Shown one piece after another: positions 12,250-22,578 of a stretch of DNA of 64,000 nt. Where the stretch lies: the NCBI RefSeq assembly GCF_905475395.1, contig NC_058338.1, positions 14,646,935 through 14,710,934 on the forward strand. The letters run 5' to 3'. Positions within the stretch are counted from its first letter, which is position 1. Each line of letters starts with the position of its first letter. Source of the stretch: Chrysoperla carnea (Eukaryota > Arthropoda > Insecta > Neuroptera > Chrysopidae). The notes beneath the pieces are model-generated. The model made no database searches, was not told the origin of the DNA, and was given only the letters and a program-made list of their open reading frames with translations. Position numbers and translations under genes: made by a program.

Positions 12250-14408
12250 ATGTCTACCAATAAAGAACAAATAACAAATTTCTTAGAAATATTTAAATCA
12301 ATAACAATTCAATTAAAATTATTAGGCTTACCAAGTTTAAATACATTAAACGAATCGAATAAAAAAACAAAATTAATTAATTTTATTACCGAAATAATTT
12401 ATTCATTAATTATATTAATTTTATTTTTATACTTTTCATATTCGGCAAATAATGATCAAAAGTTAATGGAAATTTATGCAAAAAATAGTTTTATTTTAAA
12501 AGTTGCATTTTACATAAAAATTTATTTTTCAAAATTATTAATTTTATTCTTATGTATAATAAATTATCAAATACGTCCAAAATTATTTTCAATAATAGAA
12601 AAGTTATCTAGAATTGATATAATGTTAAAAAATATAAATTTTATACAAAATTATAAAAAATCTAAACGTAATTATATGCTTTTATTAATATTATTTGATG
12701 TAATAATTACATTATTAATATTTATAATTGAAATTGATTATAAAAATATTTTTATACTATTTATTTATTTTTATTTAATTACAATTTTATTTAATTGCTG
12801 TATTTTTTTGAATTTAATTTATAAACGAATATTATTTATTAATAATTTTTTAGAATCAAATATTAAACGAAAGAGTAATATAAAAGTATTATATGTTAAG
12901 CCAAATAATTTGGGAAAATTAGTTGATTTATGTTTTACAATTTTAAATTATTTATTTGAAGTTAGTCAATTAATTGATTTATGTTTTGGTATACAAATTT
13001 TATTTATATTTTTATTAATATTTGTATCGATTTTATTAAATTTATACAGGCTATTATCGTTAGTTAATAATCTTTTCTTAAGTGATAAATTATTATTAAT
13101 TTCATTAATTTTTATCGAGATATGTATTATGTTTGGTATTGTAAAGACTTGTGATCGAACTGAAGAAGAAGCGGCAAAAACAAAAACAATTCTACATCAA
13201 TTACGAAATGCGAATGTCGGTGTACGAAAATGTGTAAGTTATACCTAATGGATAAATTCAAATTTTCATCCTCAGCTCTATTCTAAGTAACACATTAAGA
13301 AAGCGAATTCATTAAGTATCATAATAAGTGTCCATGATAAGTTCATCTGTAATGAAAATTGAAAGTCTCAATTTGAATAGTATATTCTTCAAATAATATA
13401 AATGATAGAGGCCATTGTAGCCGAGAATAGAAAAAAAACGTACAAGCTAATTGAAAAACAAAAAGATCTTCATACAAGAAAGTTGGGATAAAAGGGGAAC
13501 ATTTTTAAGACACTTTGAAATTGACCTTTACTTTTAGGTTACCATCATATTTATACATAATAATATTTACATTCACGACTATTGTTTTTACCAATATTAC
13601 GTCACAAAAATGGCTGACAGCGTTTTTGCGAGAATTATAAGTTAAAAATTTTATTTTATTTTATTCCATATATTTAATATCATTTTTAATATATTTCAGA
13701 CTGAATTATATTCGTTGCAATTAATACATCAAGAAATAAAATTTTCAGCATCTGGTTTTTTTCCATTAAACTGTACAATTTTTTATTCTGTAAGTTTTCA
13801 ATGTATTCAATAATGCCCTATTAGCTCAGTTGGTTAAGGCGCAATTTATTCCGTCCGCGGTAGGCTTGGGGTAGCGGGTTTGATACCCGCCGTCGCAACA
13901 AAACTAATTTAATTAATTGTTTGTTATGGGCTAGTATAGTTTATGGTATATACATGAAGGAGGTGCACTCAGCCTCTGAAATGGGGTGAAACACATATAT
14001 GGTACCACAATGAGCTCTAGCCTAAGTATGTTCTTGGTGGACAGCCAATATAACCTCACCTAACCTAACATAGGCTTGGTCCAATCTATGCTTCAAATTT
14101 TGCCCAGCAAAGCGGGCGGATATCTGTTGATATAGTACCTATATATATTTTTTGGTGATTTCTGTAAAAATTATATTTTATGAAAAAAAGTCCGATGTTT
14201 AGGTGCACTCCCCTATATATTTTTGAGTCTTCATTTTAGCTTATAATGTATTTTTTATCTAAATTATTGGATTGAATTTATATTTTTTTTTTTTTAGATT
14301 GTTGGGGCTCTAACAACGTATTTAGTAATTTTGGTACAGTTCGATTTAAGTGATATGATTAAAACTAATAATTTGAACAATTCGACAACGAACAATACCA
14401 TTATTTGA
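12250..14408 (+). CDS. Gustatory receptor (insect chemoreceptor superfamily)
   Basis: Three exons, 12250-13233, 13700-13789 and 14298-14408, all in phase 0, giving 394 aa, the usual size for an insect Gr. The protein is rich in Leu, Ile, Phe and Asn, with about seven hydrophobic segments, expected to sit with the N-terminus inside the cell. The last exon carries the family signature TYLVILVQF (residues 365-373; consensus TYhhhhhQF) in the seventh membrane segment. The two C-terminal introns in phase 0 also fit the ancestral Gr gene structure. It would form a ligand-gated cation channel in a taste or internal chemosensory neuron; the ligand cannot be predicted. A SINE sits in intron 2. A poly-A signal AATAAA lies at 14569-14574. 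The start is the first in-frame ATG of an exon with several upstream stops. Confidence 0.92.
13815..14069 (+). mobile_element. tRNA-derived SINE in intron 2 of the gustatory receptor
   Basis: The head 13815-13900 has an A box (TAGCTCAGTTGGTTAAGGC) and a B box in a perfect T-arm (GCGGG TTTGATA CCCGC). It does not fold into a proper acceptor stem and has an oversized variable part, so it is not a working tRNA. A 170-bp body of no recognisable origin follows, then a tail GGACAGCCAATATAACCT and CACCTAACCTAAC. The tail resembles the 3' end of the LINE fragments at 37415 and 47145, read on their sense (minus) strand. Confidence 0.75.
14102..14135 (+). repeat. Degenerate Helitron-like 3' hairpin
   Basis: The 16-base hairpin GCCCAGCAAAGCGGGC is identical to the one at 15483-15498, but the following terminal motif is changed (GGATATCTGTTGAT and no clear CTAG). 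It lies 32 bp past the SINE tail. Probably the decayed end of a related element whose body is lost. Confidence 0.5.
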
Positions 14409-14568
14409 GGAATCAAAAAGAAATAGAATAGGAAACAATAGATCTGAAAGAATGAACTCGATGATATGGAAAACCTGTGTTCTTTTAAATTTATGTTCCG
14501 GTATTGATGAATTTCGTTTTCAGTATACATATCGTTTTGAGTATACATAAATACATTTAACAAATGTA

Positions 14569-14574
14569 AATAAA
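14569..14574 (+). terminator. Poly-A signal of the gustatory receptor
   Basis: AATAAA 161 bp after the receptor stop codon; the first canonical hexamer downstream on the plus strand. Confidence 0.5.
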
Positions 14575-14639
14575 ATTAAAAATTAATAAAATGATTCTAC
14601 AAAGATTTATTTATTACTTACTAAAATATCTTCTTATCA

Positions 14640-15511
14640 GTGGCGGATTTTAGTGGATGAAAAAATATCAATTTCTTGATTTTTTGCAATGTTTTTAAGG
14701 GGTATGAAAAAATCGAGAAAAACGCAAAAAAAATTTTTGTTTTGGAATTTGATGCAACTCGGTGGATGGGGTAATTTTGATCCAAAAAGTATAAAAATCC
14801 GGTTAATTTAATGATTGGAAGCATAGTTTGTGAGATATCCCAATATATTTGGATCGATTTTAGTCCGTATCTCAAAAACTATTTGACCAGTCGTCAAATG
14901 CACCCGATTTTCGCACTTTTTGGGTCAAAATTACCTTATATACTGAGTTTTATCGAAATTGGAGATAAAAAAAATTTTTCGATTTTTTGCAATTTTTTTA
15001 AGGGGTACCCCTTTGAAAAAATCGAGAAAATCGGAAAAAAAATTTTTGTTTTAGAATTTGATGAAACTTGGTGGATGGGGTTATTTTGATCCAAAAAGTA
15101 TAAAAATCCGATTAATTTAACGATTGGAAGCATAGTTTCTGAGATATCCCAATATTTGGATCGATTTTAGTCCGTATCTCAAAAACTATTAGACCAGTCG
15201 TCAAATGCACCTGATTTTTGTAATTTTTGGGTCAAAATTACCTTATAAACTAATTTTTATCGAAATTGGAGACCAAAAAATTTTTTCGATTTTTTGCAAT
15301 TTTTTTTAAAGGGTACCCCTTTGAAAAAATCGAAAAAAACGCAAAAAAATTTTTGTTTTGGAATTTGATGAAACTCGGTGAATGTCAGCGAGTATCATGG
15401 GCAAAACTTCATTTTCAAAAAAAATAAAATCCATAAAATTGTGAACAAAAGGGTGGATAACGTGATAACGAAGTCTAAAGGAGCCCAGCAAAGCGGGCAG
15501 GTAGCTGCTAG
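14640..15511 (+). mobile_element. Helitron-like element with a family A satellite array
   Basis: About two and a half units of the roughly 305-bp family A repeat (TAGTCCGTAT at 14861 and 15168; GGGGTACCCC near 15002, GGGTACCCC near 15310) are followed by a unique stretch. The element then ends at a hairpin GCCCAGCAAAGCGGGC (15483-15498), 9 nt, and CTAG (15508-15511) with a flanking T. A hairpin about 10 nt before a terminal CTRR, next to T, is the hallmark of Helitron 3' ends. The 5' end (expected TC after an A) was not fixed. No Rep/helicase frame is present, so it is non-autonomous, like the Helentron-related elements that carry minisatellites. Confidence 0.65.
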
Positions 15512-15740
15512 TATTTAATAATGAAGAAAGGAGAAGTTTCTTTCTCGCTATGCATCCAATCTTTTAATGCAAATATATATTGTTGATAATCAATTTTCCG
15601 TGTTACCTTGGTTTCCATATAATAAATTCCTATACACGTCAAAATATAGGGTAACAGACCATTTCGCTATTAACATAGTGGTTCACTCTTCAACAATTAA
15701 CAGTGAAATTAAATTTAAAAGTTAAAAACAAACTTTAAAA
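15512..15740. other. Upstream region of CFAP91
   Basis: About 230 bp of AT-rich DNA between the Helitron-like end and the CFAP91 start. It must hold the promoter, but no TATA box or initiator can be singled out. Confidence 0.5.
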
Positions 15741-18700
15741 ATGTCTACCACAAAAGTAGGAGTGCGAAAATATATGAAACATCGTCCGAATGACTATCTT
15801 TACGGTAAGTAGACACTTTCAAATGTAAATAATTCAGAGAAAAACTTATATAAAAATTAATTTACGGATTTTAGACCCGGTGTATACGGTTTCAAGCCGT
15901 CGTGATTTTGAAAAAACTGCAATTAAAAATATAATTAATTGTATGGAAGCGGTAAGAGTTGCATATATACTTAAAATATTATCATAAAGTTTAGCCCAAA
16001 AATCATGAATAGCAGAAAAAGTGTGGATTGAAACTTTCCACTATCGAGTCGAAAAGTTCTTTGAGAATTTATCCCTAAATAAGATAATATAGGGTTAAGT
16101 AGCAAAATTTAAATAAAATAAAAAAGTTATAGAAAAAGGGGATCTCAAATAGGTCCCTAGTAATTCGACAAAGATATCCTCTGTGCCCTCCTTGTGAACA
16201 ACCTGTTGTTCGAATGCGAAACGTTCTTGGATAAGAGGTGCAAAAATAGCAATAATCTGTCTAAAGTGTACGGTTACTGAGATGTAGATCAAAACGGTTT
16301 TCCTTAAAATGGATTTATTTTGGCCCTCTTTTTTGCATTCAGTACATGATATTGATTTTGTACTTGCTTTGCTTTTACTTTTGCCTTGATTGGGCCTTGA
16401 TTTTGGACGCTCAGAAGAAACGAAATTTTGGACTGTTAATTTTCATTGCTTTTGTCGTGTAATTTTCATCATTTTTAATGTTCAAGGTTTTTGGGTCGTT
16501 ATTCGATTATTATCCCCATCAGGACAATAAAAATAACCTCTAGTATGTGTATCATCTAGTATAATTTTTTAATTATACAAACATAATTACTTTTAGAGAG
16601 TACGTCCACATTTTTTATCAATGTTCAGTGAACTAATTCAATATCCAAATGCAGATTTAGCACTGATAAAAGGTAGTGATCATATTCCGTGTTTTATGGA
16701 ACAAAAATGGGATGAAAGTAAACGATCCAAATTTGAATATAAAAAAAATGAAATAGATATTCGTGGAAAATCCATGACGTTATTTTTAGCTCGGTAATAA
16801 ATTTTCTCATTTAATTTATGCATTTTTTTGATTAAAAATAATTTTGTATAATTTTTAAAGTCCAGCACCGTTAACGAAATCTTTCCCAGAAAATTATCAA
16901 TATGTGTCAGTACCTGCCGTGAAAGCAAAATCAAAAAGGATTGCAAAAGAACCTGAAAATGTTTCATTAACTATTCATAAAGAAGAATCTGAACATGATA
17001 CTCTTAAAATAGAATTGCCTAAATTAAAAATGAAAGCTACACAAACTCTTTATCGAGAATCATCTGCACAAACTTCCCCATGGCAGCCACCATATAAAAT
17101 AATGCAAACAAATGAAGAGGGTCAGCTTCCAGAACTATTGACTTTAGGGGCATTGGCTTGGGGTAAGTTATATCTATGAATTAATTGTTTAAAATAAAAT
17201 ATTTTCAAAATGTATATTGATGCTGCCTTACTAGATGTTTTATAGAATTACTTTTGTTTTTTGATTTTTGAAGATGTTGGATTACCAGCTGGAGTTTACG
17301 AATGTAAAATGATTGAACGAGCTCGTATGAGACGTGCATGGGAAAGGAGTCTCATCCCAGTTAAAGATAAAGAAGCTTTAGATAAGCTAGTTGACGCATT
17401 GGAGAAAATCGAGCGTTCTGAATGGGCATTTCGTGAAAAAGTATGTATTTATGAAGAAATTTTTACTCTGAGTACAATTATTTCAACTTGGGAAAAAACA
17501 AAATTATGGACGGCTTCATTTTTGAGATAAAATTACTCAAAGTTAGTTAAATCTATTATATAACAGAGTCAATTACATTTAGAGTAGTGTAAGTGAGATA
17601 TCCGTTCTATACAGAATCATAGATGTTTATTATCATGCTATAAGCATACAGAATACTTGATTTTTGTACAGTAGAGTTAAAAGCATGTTAAAAGTAAAAG
17701 TTCTGTTGAAGTAATAAACAACATTTTTACAATATTGTATGGAGATAACAGCCTTAGTTATCAAAATTTGTTAATTCAGATTTTGTGATCTAATAATTAT
17801 TAACACTTTCAGGAATTAAATAGAATAAGCCGTGTACGAATGGATTTAATGATACAAGCTTTGGAAACGACTTGCACAAAACTTTCTGAACGATCAATGA
17901 TAAAAATAAAAAACTATTGGACATGGAAACAAAATGAGAAAATGAAAAAATTGTGTCAATTAAAATTAAAAAGCACTCGAGGTAAGCTTGCCAGGTCCGT
18001 AACTAGGGCGTGGCAAAGGAGGCACCCACCACCGGCGCATTAGGAAAAGAGGTGCAAAACAAAACGTATGTTTTATACGCTAAAAAAATGTTAGAAAAGA
18101 ATCATGTAAAAGGCGCTCATTAATTTACATAAAGTCATAAAGTTAAAAAATTTGATGTGCTTAATAAAGTTCTTATGTGCTTAATTCCGGGACCAGGGCT
18201 CCACATTCATGAAATCTATTAGAGCTAGATTAATTTTAATCACAAATATGAAAAGAATGGCCCAAATTTAGTAAGATTACATACTTCGTTTATCAAAATT
18301 GGATAAAATTTGGATGTGATAGAGCAAAATTAAATTTTTTGGATCCTGATGACGTCATAAAGTTAAAAAATTCGATTTTTTTGATAACACAGGCAAATTT
18401 GATCCGATCTTATTGGAATTTTTTTTGAAATCCACTAATTTTGGGCCGTTCTTTTCAGCTGTGATGTCAATTTTTCGCTAGCTATCACCTTTGGCTTATT
18501 TCCGGGACCAGGACTCCACATTCTTGAAAACTATTAGAGCTAGGTTAATTTTGATCACAAATATGAAAAGTATGACCCAAATTTAGTAGGATTACATACT
18601 TCGTTTGTCAAAATTGGATAAAATTTGGATGTGATAGAGCAAAATAAAATTTTTTGGATTTTGATGACGTCATAAAGTTCAAAAATTCGATTTTGTTGAT

Positions 18701-21700
18701 AACACAGGCAAATTTGATCCGATCTTATTGGAATTTTTTTTGAAACCCACTTATTTTGGGCCATTCTTTTCAGCTGTGATATCAATTTTTCGCTAGCTAT
18801 CACCTTTGTGCTTAATTCCGGGACCAGGACTCCACATTCATGAAATCTATTAGAGCTAGGTTAATTTTGATCACAAATATGAAAAGTATGACCCAAATTT
18901 AGTAGGATTACATATTTCGTTTATCAAAATTGGATAAAATTTGGATGTGATAGAGCAAAATTAAATTTTTTGGATTTTGATGACGTCATAAAGTTCAAAA
19001 ATTCGATTTTGTTGATAACACAGGCAAATTTGATCCGATCATATTGGAATTTTTTTTGAAACCCACTTATTTTGGGCCATTCTTTTCAGCTGTGATATCA
19101 ATTTTTCGCTAGCTATCACCTTTGTGCTTAATTCCGGGACCAGGACTCCACATTCATGAAATCTATTAGAGCTAGGTTAATTTTGATCACAAATATGAAA
19201 AGTATGACCCAAATTTAGTAGGATTACATACTTCGTTTGTCAAAATTGGATAAAATTTGGATGTGATAGAGCAAAATAAAATTTTTTGGATTTTGATGAC
19301 GTCATAAAGTTCAAAAATTCGATTTTGTTGATAACACAGGCAAATTTGATCCGATCTTATTGGAATTTTTTTTGAAACCCACTTATTTTGGGCCATTCTT
19401 TTCAGCTGTGATATCAATTTTTCGCTAGCTATCACCTTTGTGCTTAATTCCGGGACCAGGACTCCACATTCATGAAATCTATTAGAGCTAGGTTAATTTT
19501 GATCACAAATATGAAAAGTATGACCCAAATTTAGTAGGATTACATATTTCGTTTATCAAAATTGGATAAAATTTGGATGTGATAGAGCAAAATTAAATTT
19601 TTTGGATTTTGATGACGTCATAAAGTTCAAAAATTCGATTTTGTTGATAACACAGGCAAATTTGATCCGATCTTATTGGAATTTCTTTTGAAACCCACTA
19701 ATTTTGGGCCATTCTTTTTTCCTAAATTACCTAATCTATCATTTGAATAAATTTAAAAAGTTTTTCAATTAAATGTACAGACCTTTTAAGGTAAAATGGC
19801 ACAATTATGGCATCTCTCCCCCATTTTGCCTTTACTCTTATGTTAAATACTATCAGTATACGAATTTCAAAATCATTAGAGCCGATCCCATATATATATA
19901 AGGCGCAACTTAAATACTTGCCACCGGCGCTATGTACCCTCGTTACAGCCTTGAAGCTTACACAAGCCATACTGGTTTTACCAAATAAAACCTAAGTAGC
20001 AATATTGTATATTTATTTATTTATTTGTTTGTAAATAGAATTGCGAAAATTAGAAATGAAGCATAAAAAATTATCCACCAAATATAAATCAAGAAGCATT
20101 GTGGATGAGTATTTGTCCTACAGTTCAGAATTATATGCACCATTAGACAGACATGGAGAAGATCCAAAACAATCACACTTCTGTTGTTGTAGTGATGAAT
20201 TTGTCCCAGAATTTAAAAGTAAGCTCTCAAATTAACAAAGAAAAAAATATCGACGTAATAAGTTATATCTAAAAATTGTATTATTTAAAAAAAATTTCTT
20301 TGTTAGATATTGAAAAGTTAGACGTCGTTCCATCATGGTTAAATAATTATGAAAAGCATGATCCAGAAAATTTATGGCGAAAAAAAGATAAAAAACGCAA
20401 AATATGTGTACGTGCAACAAAATGGACAGTAGAAAATTTGGGAAAATTGCAACAAATGATGACAGGTTGAAATAAACTCTTGAATAAAGTTCTTAAAACT
20501 ATTATATTATTGAATTAATTAAATCTTTTTTGAAGATGCACGTTTAAGACCCAAAAAACGTTATTCATCAGCTACTTCAAAATTATTACAATATATCGAA
20601 CAGAAAAAGACACCACCTCCAACACCAACAACTGAGAGTATTCCTGACAGTGACGAAGCCATTTATCAAGCTACATTATTTTTACAAAAAGTTATTCAAG
20701 GACGAGCAGTTCAATCGATTGTGAGTACTTATATTTAAAAAAATACACCATACGTATTCGAAAGCTCAAATCGTAACTGTATTTTACGAAAGAAAATTAA
20801 ATTTACCATATGTAATCCTGAAGATTTTTTAATGAAAATATAATTCTAAACGTTTTTCCTTACACTTATAAATACATTGAAAATCTTTTTAATAAATAAA
20901 CTATTTTACGTAGATTTATGAAGGTAGAGACCGAAATCATGAATTGATTGAAGAGATTAAAACAACGCATGCACTTTTAGACGCTGATATGAATATGAAA
21001 AATTTGGAACGTGTTAATATTTTAGTACAACAACGTGCTAGAAAAATTCAAACCCGAAGCGTATATATTTATTTTACAAATTTTTTGATTTTATCTCTAA
21101 GAAATTACATAGTATTTTCAGAAATAACATAAGATTAATCGTTTTTATAGTTACAAAAAATAGATGAAGTAATCCAAACCTTAGAAGGTAATACAGTTGG
21201 CTCCATGTTAGATTATTTGAATAAGGAACTGCTACGATTGCAAGATGAACGTAAAGCTCATGCTTTTGCATTGCTCGCACAACGTGAACGTTGGAAACGC
21301 GAAGCAGCTGAAGGTGGGCGAAGGCAAAAGGAAGAAAGGCGCAGGCGAGAGCATGATGAAATGTTTAAGCAGGTTATTTCACTTAGCAGGGAAACAAGTC
21401 TTAATGTACCATAATTCAGTTATTAAGTTAATTATGTTTTATATTTGTACCTTAGATTGTTAAAATTCATCAAGAAACCGTTGACTTATATTTGGAAGAT
21501 ATTATAATGAAAGGATTAGACAACCAAGCAGAGGCAGATGCTAAAGCGTATATTAAAGAAGTTGCGGACATGATTGATAAAGCTACTGAATGTGCAGTAA
21601 AGTGAGTGTAGTAAATAAATCTGTTCACAGTACAAATCTATTAGCTAATTTTTCCTTCTTTAAAAGCAGGAAAGTATTTTATTTCCGAAGTTACACAAAT

Positions 21701-22440
21701 TTAAATAATTCTTCCCTTTCTAATTATAGAGTAAATCGAAATTTTGAAATGAGATCCATTAAATTTTCTAACACTAAAACCAATAATTATGGATTTTAGG
21801 GATAGTGATTATTTACAACAGGAGGAAATAGCTGCAGATTTAATACATAATTTTGTAATACCCGAAGTGGAAAAACAAATGGTACGAGAAAACTTACGAA
21901 AAAAACAAGAAAAATACCTATTAGCAGCTCATGAAACTATTTATAGTGAAATAAGTACTGTGGCTAATACAAAACAAGAACAACTTGAGCAAGAACATCA
22001 ACAGGAGTTAAAACGTCAACAGGAGTTGCAAGAACAACATACTAGAGAAATGATAGCAATTCAAGAGGAAGTTGTCAGTAAGTTTTGGCTTTTCTTAGAA
22101 TTAAGTCTATGTTTATCTGTTGTAATTTTATCCTACTGCTATTAATTTTCGAAGTTTCGGGTCATATAATACTATCATTTCAATCGAACCATATTTCTCT
22201 CTGCTAATTTTCTAAAGCCAACGAACAAACCTTGCGAAAAACTGTATATAATTTATTTATAAAAATTTTTGTTTAGACAATATTATCAAATCATTTGATG
22301 AAGCACTTACACAAGCAGAACACAATTACGATGAGGTTGAAGAATCTTTTCACATTTCTTTGGAAGATGAGTCAGAAGAAAATGAATCAGTTGAAGTCTC
22401 ATTAATAGAAGATGAAATTGGTGAAAATGGTTCTATTTAA
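15741..22440 (+). CDS. CFAP91: Cilia- and flagella-associated protein 91 (CFAP91/MAATS1)
   Basis: Fourteen exons: 15741-15804, 15875-15951, 16597-16793, 16861-17162, 17274-17440, 17813-17981, 20039-20218, 20307-20465, 20536-20720, 20914-21060, 21151-21372, 21456-21601, 21800-22077, 22277-22440. Sum 2457 nt, 818 aa (human 767). Family blocks are visible in order: DYLYDPVYTVSS near the N-terminus; SAQTSPWQPPY, then LPELLTLGALAW with GLPAG and IERARMRRAWERSL; EWAFREK; a short VDEYLSYSSELYAPL block; VIQGRAVQ; LDYLNKELLRLQDERKAHAF; and VDLYLEDIIMKGLDNQAEAD. It is largely helical and charged. In other organisms this protein sits at the base of radial spokes on axonemal doublets and is needed for spoke RS3 and CSC assembly and sperm motility. 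The acidic C-terminal tail is expected. Intron 6 (2057 bp) is swollen by a hAT element carrying satellite DNA. The gene meets the next one tail to tail. Confidence 0.95.
17992..19953 (+). mobile_element. Non-autonomous hAT-type element with internal satellite array, in CFAP91 intron 6
   Basis: The left end is CAGGTCCGTAACTAGGG; the right end in reverse complement is CAAGGCTGTAACGAGGG. Both inner flanks carry an ACCGGCGC motif in inverted order (18031 and 19924 regions). Flanking 8-bp repeats AAGCTTGC (17984-17991) and AAGCTTAC (19954-19961) differ by one base, as expected for an aged hAT target duplication. The interior is a head of about 180 bp, the family B array, and about 240 bp of other sequence. 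There is no transposase. The target site begins two bases after the GT of the donor (17982-17983), so the element supplies everything past +10 of this intron. Confidence 0.8.
18177..19715 (+). repeat. Family B satellite array, 316-bp unit, about 4.9 copies
   Basis: The unit start GTGCTTAATTCCGGGACC recurs at 18177, about 18493 (two bases shorter), 18808, 19124 and 19440; the last two steps are exactly 316. Each unit contains TGATGACGTCAT, TTTCGCTAGCTATCACC and ATTCATGAAATC or close variants. Units 2 and 4 resemble each other more than their neighbours, as do 3 and 5, so there is a 632-bp higher-order period. Confidence 0.92.
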
Positions 22441-22541
22441 ATGAATATTTTTTGCAAAAATATATTTTATAATGTAGTGAAATATGACATTATTGTCTTA
22501 GAAATCTATAAATTTTATTGTCAAGCATATAACTTACATTT

Positions 22542-22554
22542 TTTATTCAATAAA
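22542..22554. terminator. Overlapping poly-A signals of CFAP91 and alpha-L-fucosidase 1
   Basis: On the plus strand AATAAA lies at 22549-22554, 109 bp after the CFAP91 stop. On the minus strand AATAAA is read from 22547 to 22542, 32 bp after the fucosidase stop. The two convergent genes have only 138 bp between stop codons, so their 3' ends should overlap. Confidence 0.6.
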
Positions 22555-22578
22555 TATTATATCTTTTTGCTTATTAAA

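Noticed and set aside
13815-13900. A functional tRNA gene
   Set aside because: A and B boxes and a perfect T-arm are present, but the acceptor ends do not pair and the middle is too long; it is the head of a SINE.
18555-19435. Two identical 82-codon open frames on the minus strand
   Set aside because: They are the same frame of two satellite units and have no protein-like features; they reflect the 632-bp period.
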